Origin: Paenirhodobacter ferrireducens
Lineage (GTDB): Bacteria > Pseudomonadota > Alphaproteobacteria > Rhodobacterales > Rhodobacteraceae
Assembly (NCBI RefSeq): GCF_004022265.1
Contig: NZ_SAVB01000016.1
Location: 62,001-126,000, forward strand
DNA length: 64,000 bases
Direction of reading: 5' to 3'
The translations under genes were made by a program, and so were the position numbers. The stretch's first letter is position 1. Each line of letters opens with the position of its first letter. A model generated the notes under the pieces. The model did not search any database. It was not told where the DNA came from and saw only the letters and a program-made list of their open reading frames with translations. Shown in pieces: positions 43,309 to 51,309 of this stretch.

Positions 43309-44433
43309 ATGACCGCCCCGTTGCGGCAAGCGCAGGCCGAGCAGCACTTCCCCTGCGAGGCTTGCGGCGCGGACCTGCGCTTCGCCCCCGGGCAGGAACG
43401 GCTGGTGTGCGACCATTGCGGCCATGTCCAGGACATCCCCCGCGCCACCGGCCGCGGCGCCTCGGCGCTGCACGAGCTGCCGCTCGAGGCCGGGCTGCGC
43501 GCCGATCTGCCGATCGAGGAGCTCGAGGAGCACCGCACCCTTTCGTGCCCGAACTGCGGCGCCTCGATCGAGCTGACGGGCCCAGAACACGCCACGCAAT
43601 GCCCGTTCTGCGCGACCCCGGTCGTCACCGACAGCGGCAGCAAGCGGCTGATCCGGCCGCAAGGGCTGATCCCGTTCCGCCTGACCGAGGCAGAGGCGCG
43701 CGCCGCCCTTGGTCGCTGGCTGGGCAGCCTGTGGTTCGCGCCCTCGGGCCTGGCGCAATACGCGCGGCGCGGGCGCAAGATGACCGGCATCTATGCGCCC
43801 TTCTGGACCTTCGACGCCGCCACCCGCACCCGCTACACCGGCGCGCGCGGCGATGCCTGGTATGAAACGCGGCAGGTCACGGTGATGGTCGACGGCCGCC
43901 CCGAGACCCGGACCGAGCAGATCCGCCACATCCGCTGGACCCCGGTCGCAGGCCAGGTCGCGCGCGATTTCGACGATGTGCTGATCTATGCCGCCCGCTC
44001 GCTGCCCGCGGGCCATGTCGACGGGCTCAGCCCCTGGGATCTGACCGGGCTCGTGCCCTACAGCCCCGACTACCTCGCCGGGCTCTCGGCCGAGGGCTAT
44101 ACCGTCGAGCTGATCGAGGGCCACCACCTCGCCCAGGCGGAGATGCTGCGGGTGATCCAGTCCGACGTGCGCCGCGACATCGGCGGCGACGAGCAGCGCA
44201 TCGCCAGCCTCGACCCCAGCTTCTCGGCCGAGACCTTCAAGCATATCCTGCTGCCGGTCTGGACCGCAGCTTACAAGTTCCAGGGCCGGTCGTTCCGCTT
44301 CGTCGTCAACGCCCAGACCGGCGCGGTGCGCGGCGACCGGCCGTGGTCGGTGTGGAAGATCGCGATTGCGGTCGTTTTCGGGCTGATCGTGGCGGCGGGG
44401 CTGGCCTATCTCTATCAGAAGCAGAACGGCTGA
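43309..44433 (+). CDS. YdjG-like zinc-ribbon membrane protein
   Basis: 374 residues. Two zinc ribbons at the start (CEACGADLRF with CDHCGHVQ, then CPNCGASIEL with CPFCATPV), a central domain (MTGIYAPFWTFDAATRTRYTG and later HILLPVWTAAYKFQGRSF) and one C-terminal transmembrane helix near residues 348-368. This matches the TFIIB-type zinc-ribbon family often mis-annotated as primosomal protein N', and the YdjG/YdjI pairing in Bacillus, where YdjG helps anchor the SPFH partner. Eight bp after the SPFH gene, so a two-subunit unit is likely. Confidence 0.82.
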   Translation: MTAPLRQAQAEQHFPCEACGADLRFAPGQERLVCDHCGHVQDIPRATGRGASALHELPLEAGLRADLPIEELEEHRTLSCPNCGASIELTGPEHATQCPFCATPVVTDSGSKRLIRPQGLIPFRLTEAEARAALGRWLGSLWFAPSGLAQYARRGRKMTGIYAPFWTFDAATRTRYTGARGDAWYETRQVTVMVDGRPETRTEQIRHIRWTPVAGQVARDFDDVLIYAARSLPAGHVDGLSPWDLTGLVPYSPDYLAGLSAEGYTVELIEGHHLAQAEMLRVIQSDVRRDIGGDEQRIASLDPSFSAETFKHILLPVWTAAYKFQGRSFRFVVNAQTGAVRGDRPWSVWKIAIAVVFGLIVAAGLAYLYQKQNG

Positions 44434-44448
44434 CGGGGAAGGCGCAAG

Positions 44449-45372
44449 ATGATCCTGTGTTGCGGCGAGGCGCTGATCGACATGCTGCCGCGCGAAAGCA
44501 CGCGCGGCGAACCCGCCTTCGCCCCCGCCCCGGGCGGTGCGGTCTTCAACACCGCGCTGGCGCTTGGCCGGCTGGGCGTGAAGACCGGCTTCTTCTCGGG
44601 GCTTTCGACCGATCTCTTCGGGCAGATGCTGAGTGAGGCGCTGACCGCCTCGGGCGTCGACACCGCGCTTGCGGCGCGTTCGGACCGGCCCACGACGCTC
44701 GCTTTCGTGACGCTGGTGGACGGGCAGGCGCGCTATGCCTTCTATGACGAGGGCACGGCGGGGCGGATGCTGTCGCCCGCAGACCTGCCTGCCCTGCCCC
44801 CTGCCCTGCGTGCGCTCTTCTTCGGCGGCATCTCGCTCGCCGTCGAGCCCTGCGCCGCGGCCTACGAGGCGCTGATGGTGCGCGCCGCCCCCGGCCATCT
44901 GACCATGCTCGACCCGAACATCCGCCCGGGCTTCATCCGCGACGAGGCGGCCTATCGCGCCCGCATCGGGCGGATGATCGCCGCGGCCGACATCGTCAAG
45001 CTCTCGGACGAGGATCTGGACTGGCTCACCAGCCCCGGCGCGATCGAGCCGCGCGCCCGCGCGATCCTGGCCCGCGGCCCGAAGCTTGTCTTCATCACCG
45101 AGGGCGCGCGCGGCGCCCATGGCTTCAGCGCCACCGAGGCGATCTTCGTGCCGGCGCAGGAGGCAACCGTCGTCGACACCGTCGGCGCCGGCGACACATT
45201 CAACGCGGGCGTCCTTGCGGCGCTCGACCGCGCCGGGCTGCTGTCGAAACAGGCCGTCGCCGCGGCCGATGGCGCCGTGCTCGAGGCCTGTCTGCGCCTC
45301 GGCACCGCCGCCGCCGCCGTCACCGTCGCCCGCGCGGGCGCAAACCCGCCCTGGAAGGAGGAACTGGAATGA
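44449..45372 (+). CDS. PfkB-family carbohydrate kinase (fructokinase-like)
   Basis: 307-residue ribokinase-fold sugar kinase. It has the N-terminal GEALIDMLP, the substrate-binding [15 protein letters not shown] near residue 30, the LDPNIRPGF segment, and the C-terminal catalytic motif [12 protein letters not shown] near residue 243 with the base Asp. The pattern fits fructokinase or a related ketose/nucleoside kinase; the substrate cannot be fixed. Overlaps dtd by ATGA. It begins 15 bp after the zinc-ribbon gene and may be read through from that operon. Confidence 0.88.
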   Translation: MILCCGEALIDMLPRESTRGEPAFAPAPGGAVFNTALALGRLGVKTGFFSGLSTDLFGQMLSEALTASGVDTALAARSDRPTTLAFVTLVDGQARYAFYDEGTAGRMLSPADLPALPPALRALFFGGISLAVEPCAAAYEALMVRAAPGHLTMLDPNIRPGFIRDEAAYRARIGRMIAAADIVKLSDEDLDWLTSPGAIEPRARAILARGPKLVFITEGARGAHGFSATEAIFVPAQEATVVDTVGAGDTFNAGVLAALDRAGLLSKQAVAAADGAVLEACLRLGTAAAAVTVARAGANPPWKEELE

Positions 45373-45818
45373 GAGCGCTGATCCAGCGTGTGCGCCACGC
45401 CAAGGTCGAGGTCGAGGGCCGGATCACCGGCGAGATCGGGCCGGGACTTCTGATCCTCGTCTGCGCGATGCAGGGCGATGGCGAGACCGAGGCCGAGAAA
45501 CTGGCCGCGCGCATCGCCAAGCTGCGGATCTTCCGCGACGAGGCCGACAAGATGAACCGCTCGGTCGCCGACATCGGTGGCGCCTGTCTGGTGGTCAGCC
45601 AGTTCACGCTGGCCGCCGACACCTCGCGCGGCAACCGCCCGGGCTTTTCCACCGCCGCCCCGCCCGAGATCGGCAACCGGCTTTACGAGCATTTCAGCGT
45701 CGCGCTGCGCGGCCTCGGCCTGCCGGTCGGGAATGGCGAGTTCGGCGCCGACATGGCCGTGAGCCTGCTCAACGACGGGCCGGTGACGATCTGGATGGAC
45801 ACCGCCGACCGCGCCTGA
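45369..45818 (+). CDS. dtd: D-aminoacyl-tRNA deacylase
   Basis: 149-residue enzyme that hydrolyses D-aminoacyl-tRNA and Gly-tRNA(Ala), keeping translation homochiral. Shows the two DTD motifs: SQFTLAAD near residue 77 (SQFTL core) and the cross-subunit Gly-Pro loop in [12 protein letters not shown] near residue 105 (NRPxF). Length is standard. ATGA overlap with the kinase gene. Confidence 0.95.
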   Translation: MRALIQRVRHAKVEVEGRITGEIGPGLLILVCAMQGDGETEAEKLAARIAKLRIFRDEADKMNRSVADIGGACLVVSQFTLAADTSRGNRPGFSTAAPPEIGNRLYEHFSVALRGLGLPVGNGEFGADMAVSLLNDGPVTIWMDTADRA

Positions 45819-46054
45819 GCGGTTTTTCTTGACTTTCCGCGCCGCAGCGCCCATCTGGCAAGCATCCGCAACCGCTGCCGCGTGAGCAGCCGCGCACCCC
45901 GGGCCCCGTGCCCGACCGGCGCAAGGGCGGACACCCGGCCTCACAATCACGCGGGGGGCCAGCGGACAGACCTGTCCGCGCCCGCCCGCCCGCCGGACCT
46001 CGCGTCCGGCCAGACCGATTTTTCGCACCCATTGGTGCCAGGAAAGACAGACTT
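45819..46054 (+). promoter_or_regulatory. Structured leader of the DEAD-box helicase gene with terminator-like hairpins
   Basis: A candidate promoter is TTGACT (45829-45834), 17 bases, then CATCTG. Two hairpins follow: GCGGACA/TGTCCGC (45962-45968, 45973-45979), and GCCGGAC/GTCCGGC (45992-45998, 46004-46010) with five Ts at 46019-46023. The second resembles an intrinsic terminator placed 32 bases before the start codon, so expression may be set by attenuation. Helicases of this type often control their own leader. Confidence 0.5.
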
Positions 46055-47371
46055 TTGGAAAGCTTCGAAAACCTCGGCCTTGCGCCGATCCTTCTGCAGA
46101 ACCTCGCGGGCCTCGGCCTGGTGAAACCGACGCCGATCCAGGAACAGGGCATTCCGCACATCGTGCGCGGCCGTGACCTGCTGGGTATCGCCCAGACCGG
46201 CACCGGCAAGACCGCCGCCTTCGGCCTGCCGATGCTCACCCGCATCATCGCCTATGGCAAGCGCCCCGCGCCGAAGACCGTGCGCGCCCTCGTGCTGGCG
46301 CCGACGCGCGAACTGGCGACGCAGATCCATGACAACCTCTCGGCCTTTGCCGCGGGCGCGCCGGTGCGCATCCAGCGCGTCGTCGGCGGTGCCTCGATCA
46401 ACGTGCAGTCGGAAAAGCTCGCCAAGGGCACCGACGTGCTGATCGCCACCCCCGGCCGTCTCCTCGACCTGCTCGAGCGCCGCGCGCTGGTGCTGTCGGA
46501 GACGAAATATCTCGTCCTCGACGAGGCCGACCAGATGCTCGACATCGGCTTCATCCACGCCCTGCGCCGCATCGCCAAGCTGATCCCCGCGGACCGGCAG
46601 ACGATGCTGTTCTCGGCCACCATGCCGAAGCTGATGGAAGAGCTGGCGCAGAGCTATCTGCAGGACCCGGTGCGGGTCGAGGTGGCGCCGCCCGGCAAGG
46701 CCGCCGAGAAGATCGACCAGGGCGTGCATTTCACCACCCAGGGCGAGAAGGCCGCGCTTCTGGCCGAATATGTCGCCAAGCACCCGGGCGAGCTGGCAGT
46801 GGTGTTCAACCGCACCAAGCACGGCTCGGATAAACTCGCGAAGCTGATGGACAACTGGGGCTTCTCGGTCGCCGCGATCCACGGCAACAAGTCGCAGAAC
46901 GCGCGCGAGCGGGCGCTGAGCGCCTTCCGCGCCGGCGAGGTGAAGCTGCTGATCGCGACCGATGTCGCCGCCCGCGGGCTCGACATTCCCGAGGTCGCGC
47001 ATGTCTACAACTACGACCTGCCGAACGTGCCCGAGAACTATGTCCACCGCATCGGCCGCACTGCGCGCGCCGGCCGCAACGGCCGTGCCGTCGCCTTCTG
47101 CGGACCGATGGAGATGGACGAGCTGCGCGCGATCGAGAAGGCCATGGGCGCGCGGATCCCGGTGATCGGCGGCGAGCCGCATACTCCGGTTGCCGCCGCA
47201 GCCCCCGCCCGCGCCGGCAAGAAGCCGCATCGCGGTCGTGGCCCGAAACCCGCGCAGGGCGGCGCACCGAAGGCGAACCCGGCCAAGGCGAACCCCGCGA
47301 AGGCCGCGGCGGGCGGCGCCGCCCGCCCGCGCCGGCGCGTTCCGGGGGGCAAAGGCGGCACCGCGGCCTGA
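46055..47371 (+). CDS. rhlE: DEAD-box ATP-dependent RNA helicase (RhlE-like)
   Basis: 438 residues. Contains the Q motif (PTPIQEQGIP), motif I AQTGTGKTAAF near residue 47, PTRELATQI, TPGRLLDLL, DEAD-box variant DEADQMLDIGF, SAT (LFSATMP), and the C-terminal helicase motifs ATDVAARGLDIP and HRIGRTARAGR. The tail is Lys/Ala/Gly rich with KANPAKANPAKA repeats, suited to RNA binding. Start taken at TTG (46055) with AGGA upstream, giving the usual ESFENLGL N-terminus; the frame is open further upstream through the structured leader. Confidence 0.9.
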   Translation: MESFENLGLAPILLQNLAGLGLVKPTPIQEQGIPHIVRGRDLLGIAQTGTGKTAAFGLPMLTRIIAYGKRPAPKTVRALVLAPTRELATQIHDNLSAFAAGAPVRIQRVVGGASINVQSEKLAKGTDVLIATPGRLLDLLERRALVLSETKYLVLDEADQMLDIGFIHALRRIAKLIPADRQTMLFSATMPKLMEELAQSYLQDPVRVEVAPPGKAAEKIDQGVHFTTQGEKAALLAEYVAKHPGELAVVFNRTKHGSDKLAKLMDNWGFSVAAIHGNKSQNARERALSAFRAGEVKLLIATDVAARGLDIPEVAHVYNYDLPNVPENYVHRIGRTARAGRNGRAVAFCGPMEMDELRAIEKAMGARIPVIGGEPHTPVAAAAPARAGKKPHRGRGPKPAQGGAPKANPAKANPAKAAAGGAARPRRRVPGGKGGTAA

Positions 47372-47411
47372 GCCGCACCGCCCTCTCCGCAAGCTCCCGG
47401 ACGGGACCGTG

Positions 47412-47873
47412 TCAGCGCACGGTCTCGTCCTCGAGATGCAGCTTCATCTCGATCAGCACCTTCTGCAGCGCCTGGGTCTCGGCCAGCAGCCGCCGCGCCT
47501 CGGTCGCGGTGATCTTCCCGTCCATGATCGAGGCGTGATATTCCGCCATCAGCATCGCGAAGCGCTGGCTCAGCACCACCACATCCGAACTCACCCCGCC
47601 TTCCGACAGGTTCCGCCGGCGCTCGTCGAAGGACAGTTCGAGACCGCCGAGCTCGGCCAGCGCCTGGGTCACATGCGGGAATTTCGCCACCGCCTCGATC
47701 CGGGCGACCACGTCGATCGGCATGAAGCGGTCGCTATGGTCGGGATCGGTGGAATAATACCGCCCCAGCGTCGCCTTCGACTTGCCGCTGACCTGGGTCG
47801 CGGCCTCGATGCCGATGTCCTTCACCAGCGCCTCGGTGTGTTTTTTCAGATAGCTTTCAATCTTCTCGGTCAT
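47412..47873 (-). CDS. CII-like helix-turn-helix regulator
   Basis: 153 residues. The N-terminal half (KIESYLKKHTEALVKDIGIEAATQVSG in pieces: YLKKHTEALVKDIG, EAATQVSGKSKATLGRYY) has the helix-turn-helix pattern and the SKATLGRYYS segment seen in phage CII-like regulators; the C-terminal half is a long helix suited to oligomerisation. There are no phage genes nearby, so it is probably a domesticated cellular protein, and the family call rests on pattern only. The start lacks a good ribosome site, so the start codon is uncertain by a few residues. Converges with the helicase gene. Confidence 0.6.
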   Translation of the reverse strand: MTEKIESYLKKHTEALVKDIGIEAATQVSGKSKATLGRYYSTDPDHSDRFMPIDVVARIEAVAKFPHVTQALAELGGLELSFDERRRNLSEGGVSSDVVVLSQRFAMLMAEYHASIMDGKITATEARRLLAETQALQKVLIEMKLHLEDETVR

Positions 47874-47935
47874 CACAATCGGGCCAGAACCGCCCATCCC
47901 TCTCTACGCTGAATGCCTGGGGGGGAACCCCGGCT

Positions 47936-47986
47936 GGTGCTTTCCCCCTTACCCGGAGGGCGAGGATTTGTCACACCGAAAGCACC
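47936..47986. promoter_or_regulatory. Inverted repeat upstream of the CII-like gene
   Basis: GGTGCTTTC (47936-47944) and GAAAGCACC (47978-47986), a perfect 9-bp inverted repeat with a 33-base spacer, next to a GC hairpin CCCGCCACGGCGGG (47985-47998). This gap (47874-48120) has no convincing frame and contains the divergent promoters of the CII-like gene and tdk. Confidence 0.4.
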
Positions 47987-48120
47987 CGCCACGGCGGGCG
48001 TATGAGTGCTGACATCGTGACGTCAGAAACGGTGAGAGACCCTCGCGACGGTGCGCAAGAGCGGACCGGGCGCGGGGGTCTTCGTCTTGCCCGGGCCCGT
48101 CCGGCGCGCTATGGGGCACC

Positions 48121-48720
48121 ATGGCCAAGCTCTACTTCCATTACTCGACGATGAACGCCGGCAAGAGCACGATCCTGCTGCAGGCGTCCTACAACTATAT
48201 CGAGCGCGGCATGCAGACCTTCCTCGTCACCGCCCGGCTCGACCGGCGCGCGGGCGAGGGCCGGATCGCAAGCCGCATCGGCATCGGCGCCGGGGCCGAG
48301 ACCTTCACCCCCGAGACCGACATGGCGGCACTGATCGCGGCGCGCCTTGCCGAAGGCCCCTGCGCCTGCATCTTCGTCGACGAGGCGCAGTTCCTGACCC
48401 CCGAGCAGGTCTGGCAGCTGGCCCGCGTGGTCGACGATCTGGGCGTGCCGGTGATGTGCTACGGGCTGCGCGTCGACTTCCGCGGCGCGCTGTTCCCGGG
48501 CTCGGCCACGCTGCTCGCCCTTGCCGACGAGATGCGCGAGGTGCGCACGATCTGCCATTGCGGCAAGAAGGCGACGATGGTGGTGCGCATGGGGCCCGAC
48601 GGGCGCGCGCTGCGCGAGGGCGCACAGGTGCAGATCGGCGGCAACGAGACCTATGTCAGCCTGTGCCGCCGGCATTGGCGCGAGGCGATGGAGGACGCGC
48701 CCGCCCCCACGGAAGAGTGA
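48121..48720 (+). CDS. tdk: Thymidine kinase (type II)
   Basis: Phosphorylates thymidine to dTMP for salvage. The 199-residue protein has the P-loop YSTMNAGKSTIL near residue 10, the catalytic FVDEAQFL near residue 85, the YGLRVDFRG segment, the zinc-site cysteines in CHCGKK near residue 144 and CRRH near residue 184, and the lasso-like GGNETYVSLC. Standard length. It converges with the KAS III-like gene across a strong shared terminator. Confidence 0.95.
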   Translation: MAKLYFHYSTMNAGKSTILLQASYNYIERGMQTFLVTARLDRRAGEGRIASRIGIGAGAETFTPETDMAALIAARLAEGPCACIFVDEAQFLTPEQVWQLARVVDDLGVPVMCYGLRVDFRGALFPGSATLLALADEMREVRTICHCGKKATMVVRMGPDGRALREGAQVQIGGNETYVSLCRRHWREAMEDAPAPTEE

Positions 48721-48765
48721 CTATCCGGGACAAGGAAAAAGAGTGACTATCCGGGACAAGGAAAA
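48715..48765 (+). repeat. 26-bp tandem duplication covering the tdk stop codon
   Basis: Copy 1 (48715-48740) and copy 2 (48741-48765) share GAGTGACTATCCGGGACAAG and the next GAAAA. The duplicated segment includes GAGTGA, the end of tdk, and the outer part of the left arm of the terminator that follows, so a slip-duplication of the gene end is likely. Confidence 0.9.
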
Positions 48766-48801
48766 GCCGGGGAGCGGTGTCCGATCCCCGGCTTTTCCTT
48801 G
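48757..48801. terminator. Perfect 17-bp bidirectional terminator between tdk and the KAS III-like gene
   Basis: Arms CAAGGAAAAGCCGGGGA (48757-48773) and TCCCCGGCTTTTCCTTG (48785-48801) with an 11-base loop. A-rich/T-rich flanks on both sides make it usable in both directions for these convergent genes. Confidence 0.9.
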
Positions 48802-48849
48802 TGTAAAGACTCCCGTCGGAGGCGTCCTTCGCCCCCGGCCGCGCCGATC

Positions 48850-49971
48850 TCAGAACTTCTCGACGATCACCGAGCCCACGGAATAGCCCGCCCCGAAGGA
48901 GCAGATAAGCCCGATCTCGCCCGGCGCGAAATCGCCCGAGAAACGGTCGAAGGCGATGATCGAGCCGGCCGAGGAGGTGTTCGCGTATTCCTGCAAAATG
49001 TTCGGCTGCTCGCCCGGCGCCGGATCGCGGCCGAGCACCTTGCGACCGATGAAATCGTTCATCGTCTTGTTCGCCTGATGCAGCCAGAGCCGGCGCAGCG
49101 CCGCGGGCGCGAGCCCCGCCTCTGCCAGATGGCCGAGGATATGGGCGCAGACCATCGGCAGCACTTCCTTGAAGACCTTGCGGCCTTCCTGCATGAACTG
49201 CATGTCGCGCCGGTCGGCCAGCCCGTCGGGCCGGGTGCGGCGCAAAAAGCCATTGTTGTTGCGGATGTTGTTCGAGAACTCGGTGGCGCAGCGGGTCGAG
49301 CGGATCTCGAAACCGCCGGCCTTCGCCTCCTCGCGCCGCTCGATCAGTGTTGCCGTGCAGACATCGCCGAAGATGAAATGGCAGTCGCGGTCACGCCATT
49401 CGAGGTGGCCCGAGGTGATCTCGGGGTTCACCACCAGCGCGCACCGCACCGAGCCGGTACGGATCATGTCGGCCGCGGCCTGGATGCCGAAGGTGGCCGA
49501 GGAGCAGGCCACATTCATGTCAAAGGCAAAGCCCGAGGCGCCCAGAAGCTTCTGGATCTCGATCGCCACCGCCGGATAGGCGCGCTCCATGTTCGAGGCG
49601 GCGCAGATCACCAGATCGACCTCGCTGCCCTCGCGCCCGGCGGCCGCAAGGGCCTTCGCGCAGGCCTCAAGCGCGATCTCGGCCATGATCCCGGGCTCAT
49701 CGTCGCTGCGCTGGCGCAGCTGCGGATACATCCGCGCGGGGTCGAGGACGCCGGTCTTGTCCATCACATAGCGGCTCTCGATGCCCGAGGCCTTGAAGAT
49801 GAACTCGGACGAGGAATGGTCCTTGGCCGCAAGCGTGCCCGCCGCGATCTCGGCCGCATGCTCGGCGTTGTAGCGGTCGGCATAGGCGTTGAAGGCGGCG
49901 ACCAGCTCGTCGTTGGTGATGGTCTCTGGCGGGGTGAAGACCCCGGTTCCGGTGATCGCAGGGGTGAACAT
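48850..49971 (-). CDS. Beta-ketoacyl-ACP synthase III (FabH-like)
   Basis: 373-residue thiolase-fold condensing enzyme. The KAS III triad is visible: Cys in NVACSSATFG near residue 152, His in LWLHQANK near 295, and Asn in YANTSSAGS near 330. The N-terminal ITGTGVFTPPETITNDEL and the FGAGYSVGSVIVEKF end are typical. The protein is longer than classic FabH (about 320), with an insert around residues 35-75. It may initiate fatty acid synthesis or extend special acyl primers. Alone in its transcription unit. Confidence 0.88.
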   Translation of the reverse strand: MFTPAITGTGVFTPPETITNDELVAAFNAYADRYNAEHAAEIAAGTLAAKDHSSSEFIFKASGIESRYVMDKTGVLDPARMYPQLRQRSDDEPGIMAEIALEACAKALAAAGREGSEVDLVICAASNMERAYPAVAIEIQKLLGASGFAFDMNVACSSATFGIQAAADMIRTGSVRCALVVNPEITSGHLEWRDRDCHFIFGDVCTATLIERREEAKAGGFEIRSTRCATEFSNNIRNNNGFLRRTRPDGLADRRDMQFMQEGRKVFKEVLPMVCAHILGHLAEAGLAPAALRRLWLHQANKTMNDFIGRKVLGRDPAPGEQPNILQEYANTSSAGSIIAFDRFSGDFAPGEIGLICSFGAGYSVGSVIVEKF

Positions 49972-50026
49972 CTGGTCCTCTCGAAAGTCGCGGCACAGTC
50001 TTGCGAACCGCGCCGGGGGTCAAGGG

Positions 50027-50974
50027 TCAGACCGCGTTCGGCGGCACCTTGCCGTCACGGAAGGCGGTCAGATTGGCGAGCGCCATGAAGCCCATGGCAT
50101 CGCGCACCTCGAGCGCCGCGGTGCCGAGATGCGGCAGCAGCGTGACGCAGTCGAGCGCGCGCAGCGCCTCAGGCACGAAAGGCTCGCGCTCGAAGACATC
50201 AAGCCCCGCCCCGGCGATCTGGTCGGCCTGAAGCGCCGCGATCAGCGCCGCCTCGTCGACGATGTCGCCGCGCGCGATGTTGATCAGATGCGCATGGAGC
50301 TGCATCCGCGCGAGTTCCGCCGCCCCGATCAGGTGATGCGTCTGCGGCGTCGCCGGCACCGCGATCACCACGAAATCGGAGATCGCCAGCAGCTCGTGAA
50401 GCGGCACCTGCCGCGCCGGCAGCCCCGGCTCGGTCACCGTCGAGCGGTTGTGGAACACCACCTCCATGCCGAAGCCGTAATGGCAGCGCCGCGCGATCGC
50501 GGTGCCGATCCGACCGAGCCCGACGATGCCGACGCGCTTGCCGCTGACATGATGACCGAGGAACTGGGTGGGCGTCCAGCCGGTCCAGGCGCCCGAACGC
50601 ACGAAGCGCTCCCCTGCCCCGGCGCGGCGCGCGCTCATCAGGAGCAGCGTCAGCGCGATGTCGGCGGTGGCGTCGGTGACGGCGCCCGGGGTGTTGGTCA
50701 CGGTGATCCCGTGCGCCTTTGCCGCGGCCGCGTCGATATGGTTATAGCCGACGCCGAAATTCGCCACGATCTTCGCGCGCAGGGGGCCCGCGAAGGCCGC
50801 GCCGCGGACCTGATCGCCCAGCGTCACCAGAAGCGCGTCATAGCTGGCCAGCGCCGCGGCCGCCTCGGCCTCGGTCATCGGCGCGGCGCCGTTGCGGAAG
50901 GTCGCGTCGGGAAACTCCGCGCACACCCGGGCCTCGACCGCAGGAGTCAGCGCCCGCGTCACCATCAGCTTCAT
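50027..50974 (-). CDS. D-2-hydroxyacid dehydrogenase (glyoxylate/hydroxypyruvate reductase type)
   Basis: 315-residue NAD(P)-dependent dehydrogenase. NAD-binding GLGRIGTAIARR near residue 158 is followed by the catalytic Arg (NIARGDIVDE), Glu (LDVFEREP) and His (LPHLGTAALE) in the standard order, and by GVGYNHID in the substrate domain. Closest to D-glycerate dehydrogenase/hydroxypyruvate reductase, so a role in C2 or serine-cycle metabolism is plausible. The ATG overlaps the csaA stop by one base (TGATG). Confidence 0.87.
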   Translation of the reverse strand: MKLMVTRALTPAVEARVCAEFPDATFRNGAAPMTEAEAAAALASYDALLVTLGDQVRGAAFAGPLRAKIVANFGVGYNHIDAAAAKAHGITVTNTPGAVTDATADIALTLLLMSARRAGAGERFVRSGAWTGWTPTQFLGHHVSGKRVGIVGLGRIGTAIARRCHYGFGMEVVFHNRSTVTEPGLPARQVPLHELLAISDFVVIAVPATPQTHHLIGAAELARMQLHAHLINIARGDIVDEAALIAALQADQIAGAGLDVFEREPFVPEALRALDCVTLLPHLGTAALEVRDAMGFMALANLTAFRDGKVPPNAV

Positions 50975-51309
50975 CAGAAGAGCCTTCCGCCGATGGGCAC
51001 GTCCTGACCGGGGCCGATCAGCACCACCTCGCCACTCTCGTCGGGCACGCCAAGCGTCAGCACCTCGGACATGAAGGGGCCGATCTGGCGCGGCGGGAAG
51101 TTCACCACCGCCATCACCTGCCGGCCGATCAGTTCCTCGGGCGTATAGTGTCTGGTGATCTGCGCCGAGGAGCGTTTGGTGCCGATCTCGGGGCCGAAGT
51201 CGATGGTCAGCTTGTAGGCGGGCTTGCGCGCCTGCGGGAAGGTCTCGGCAGCGGTGATGCGACCGACGCGGATGTCGACCTTGAGAAACTCGTCGAAACT
51301 GATCGTCAC
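50974..51309 (-). CDS. csaA: CsaA/YgjH-type tRNA-binding protein
   Basis: 111 residues, a single OB-fold tRNA-binding domain. It shows FLKVDIRVGRITAAE near residue 8, the RKPAYKLTIDFG strand pair, and GTKRSSAQIT near residue 48. CsaA proteins bind tRNA and have been described as chaperone-like in secretion. It starts at GTG overlapping the proC stop (GTGA), and its stop overlaps the next ATG, so proC-csaA-dehydrogenase form one tightly packed operon. Confidence 0.9.
   Translation of the reverse strand: MTISFDEFLKVDIRVGRITAAETFPQARKPAYKLTIDFGPEIGTKRSSAQITRHYTPEELIGRQVMAVVNFPPRQIGPFMSEVLTLGVPDESGEVVLIGPGQDVPIGGRLF

Noticed and set aside
43309-44433. Primosomal protein N' (PriA-like helicase), a common automatic label for this family.
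   Set aside because: There are no helicase motifs; the protein has two zinc ribbons, a middle domain and a C-terminal membrane helix, as in YdjG.
47412-47873. Remnant prophage around the CII-like gene.
   Set aside because: The neighbours are a DEAD-box helicase and thymidine kinase; there is no integrase, attachment repeat or structural phage gene.
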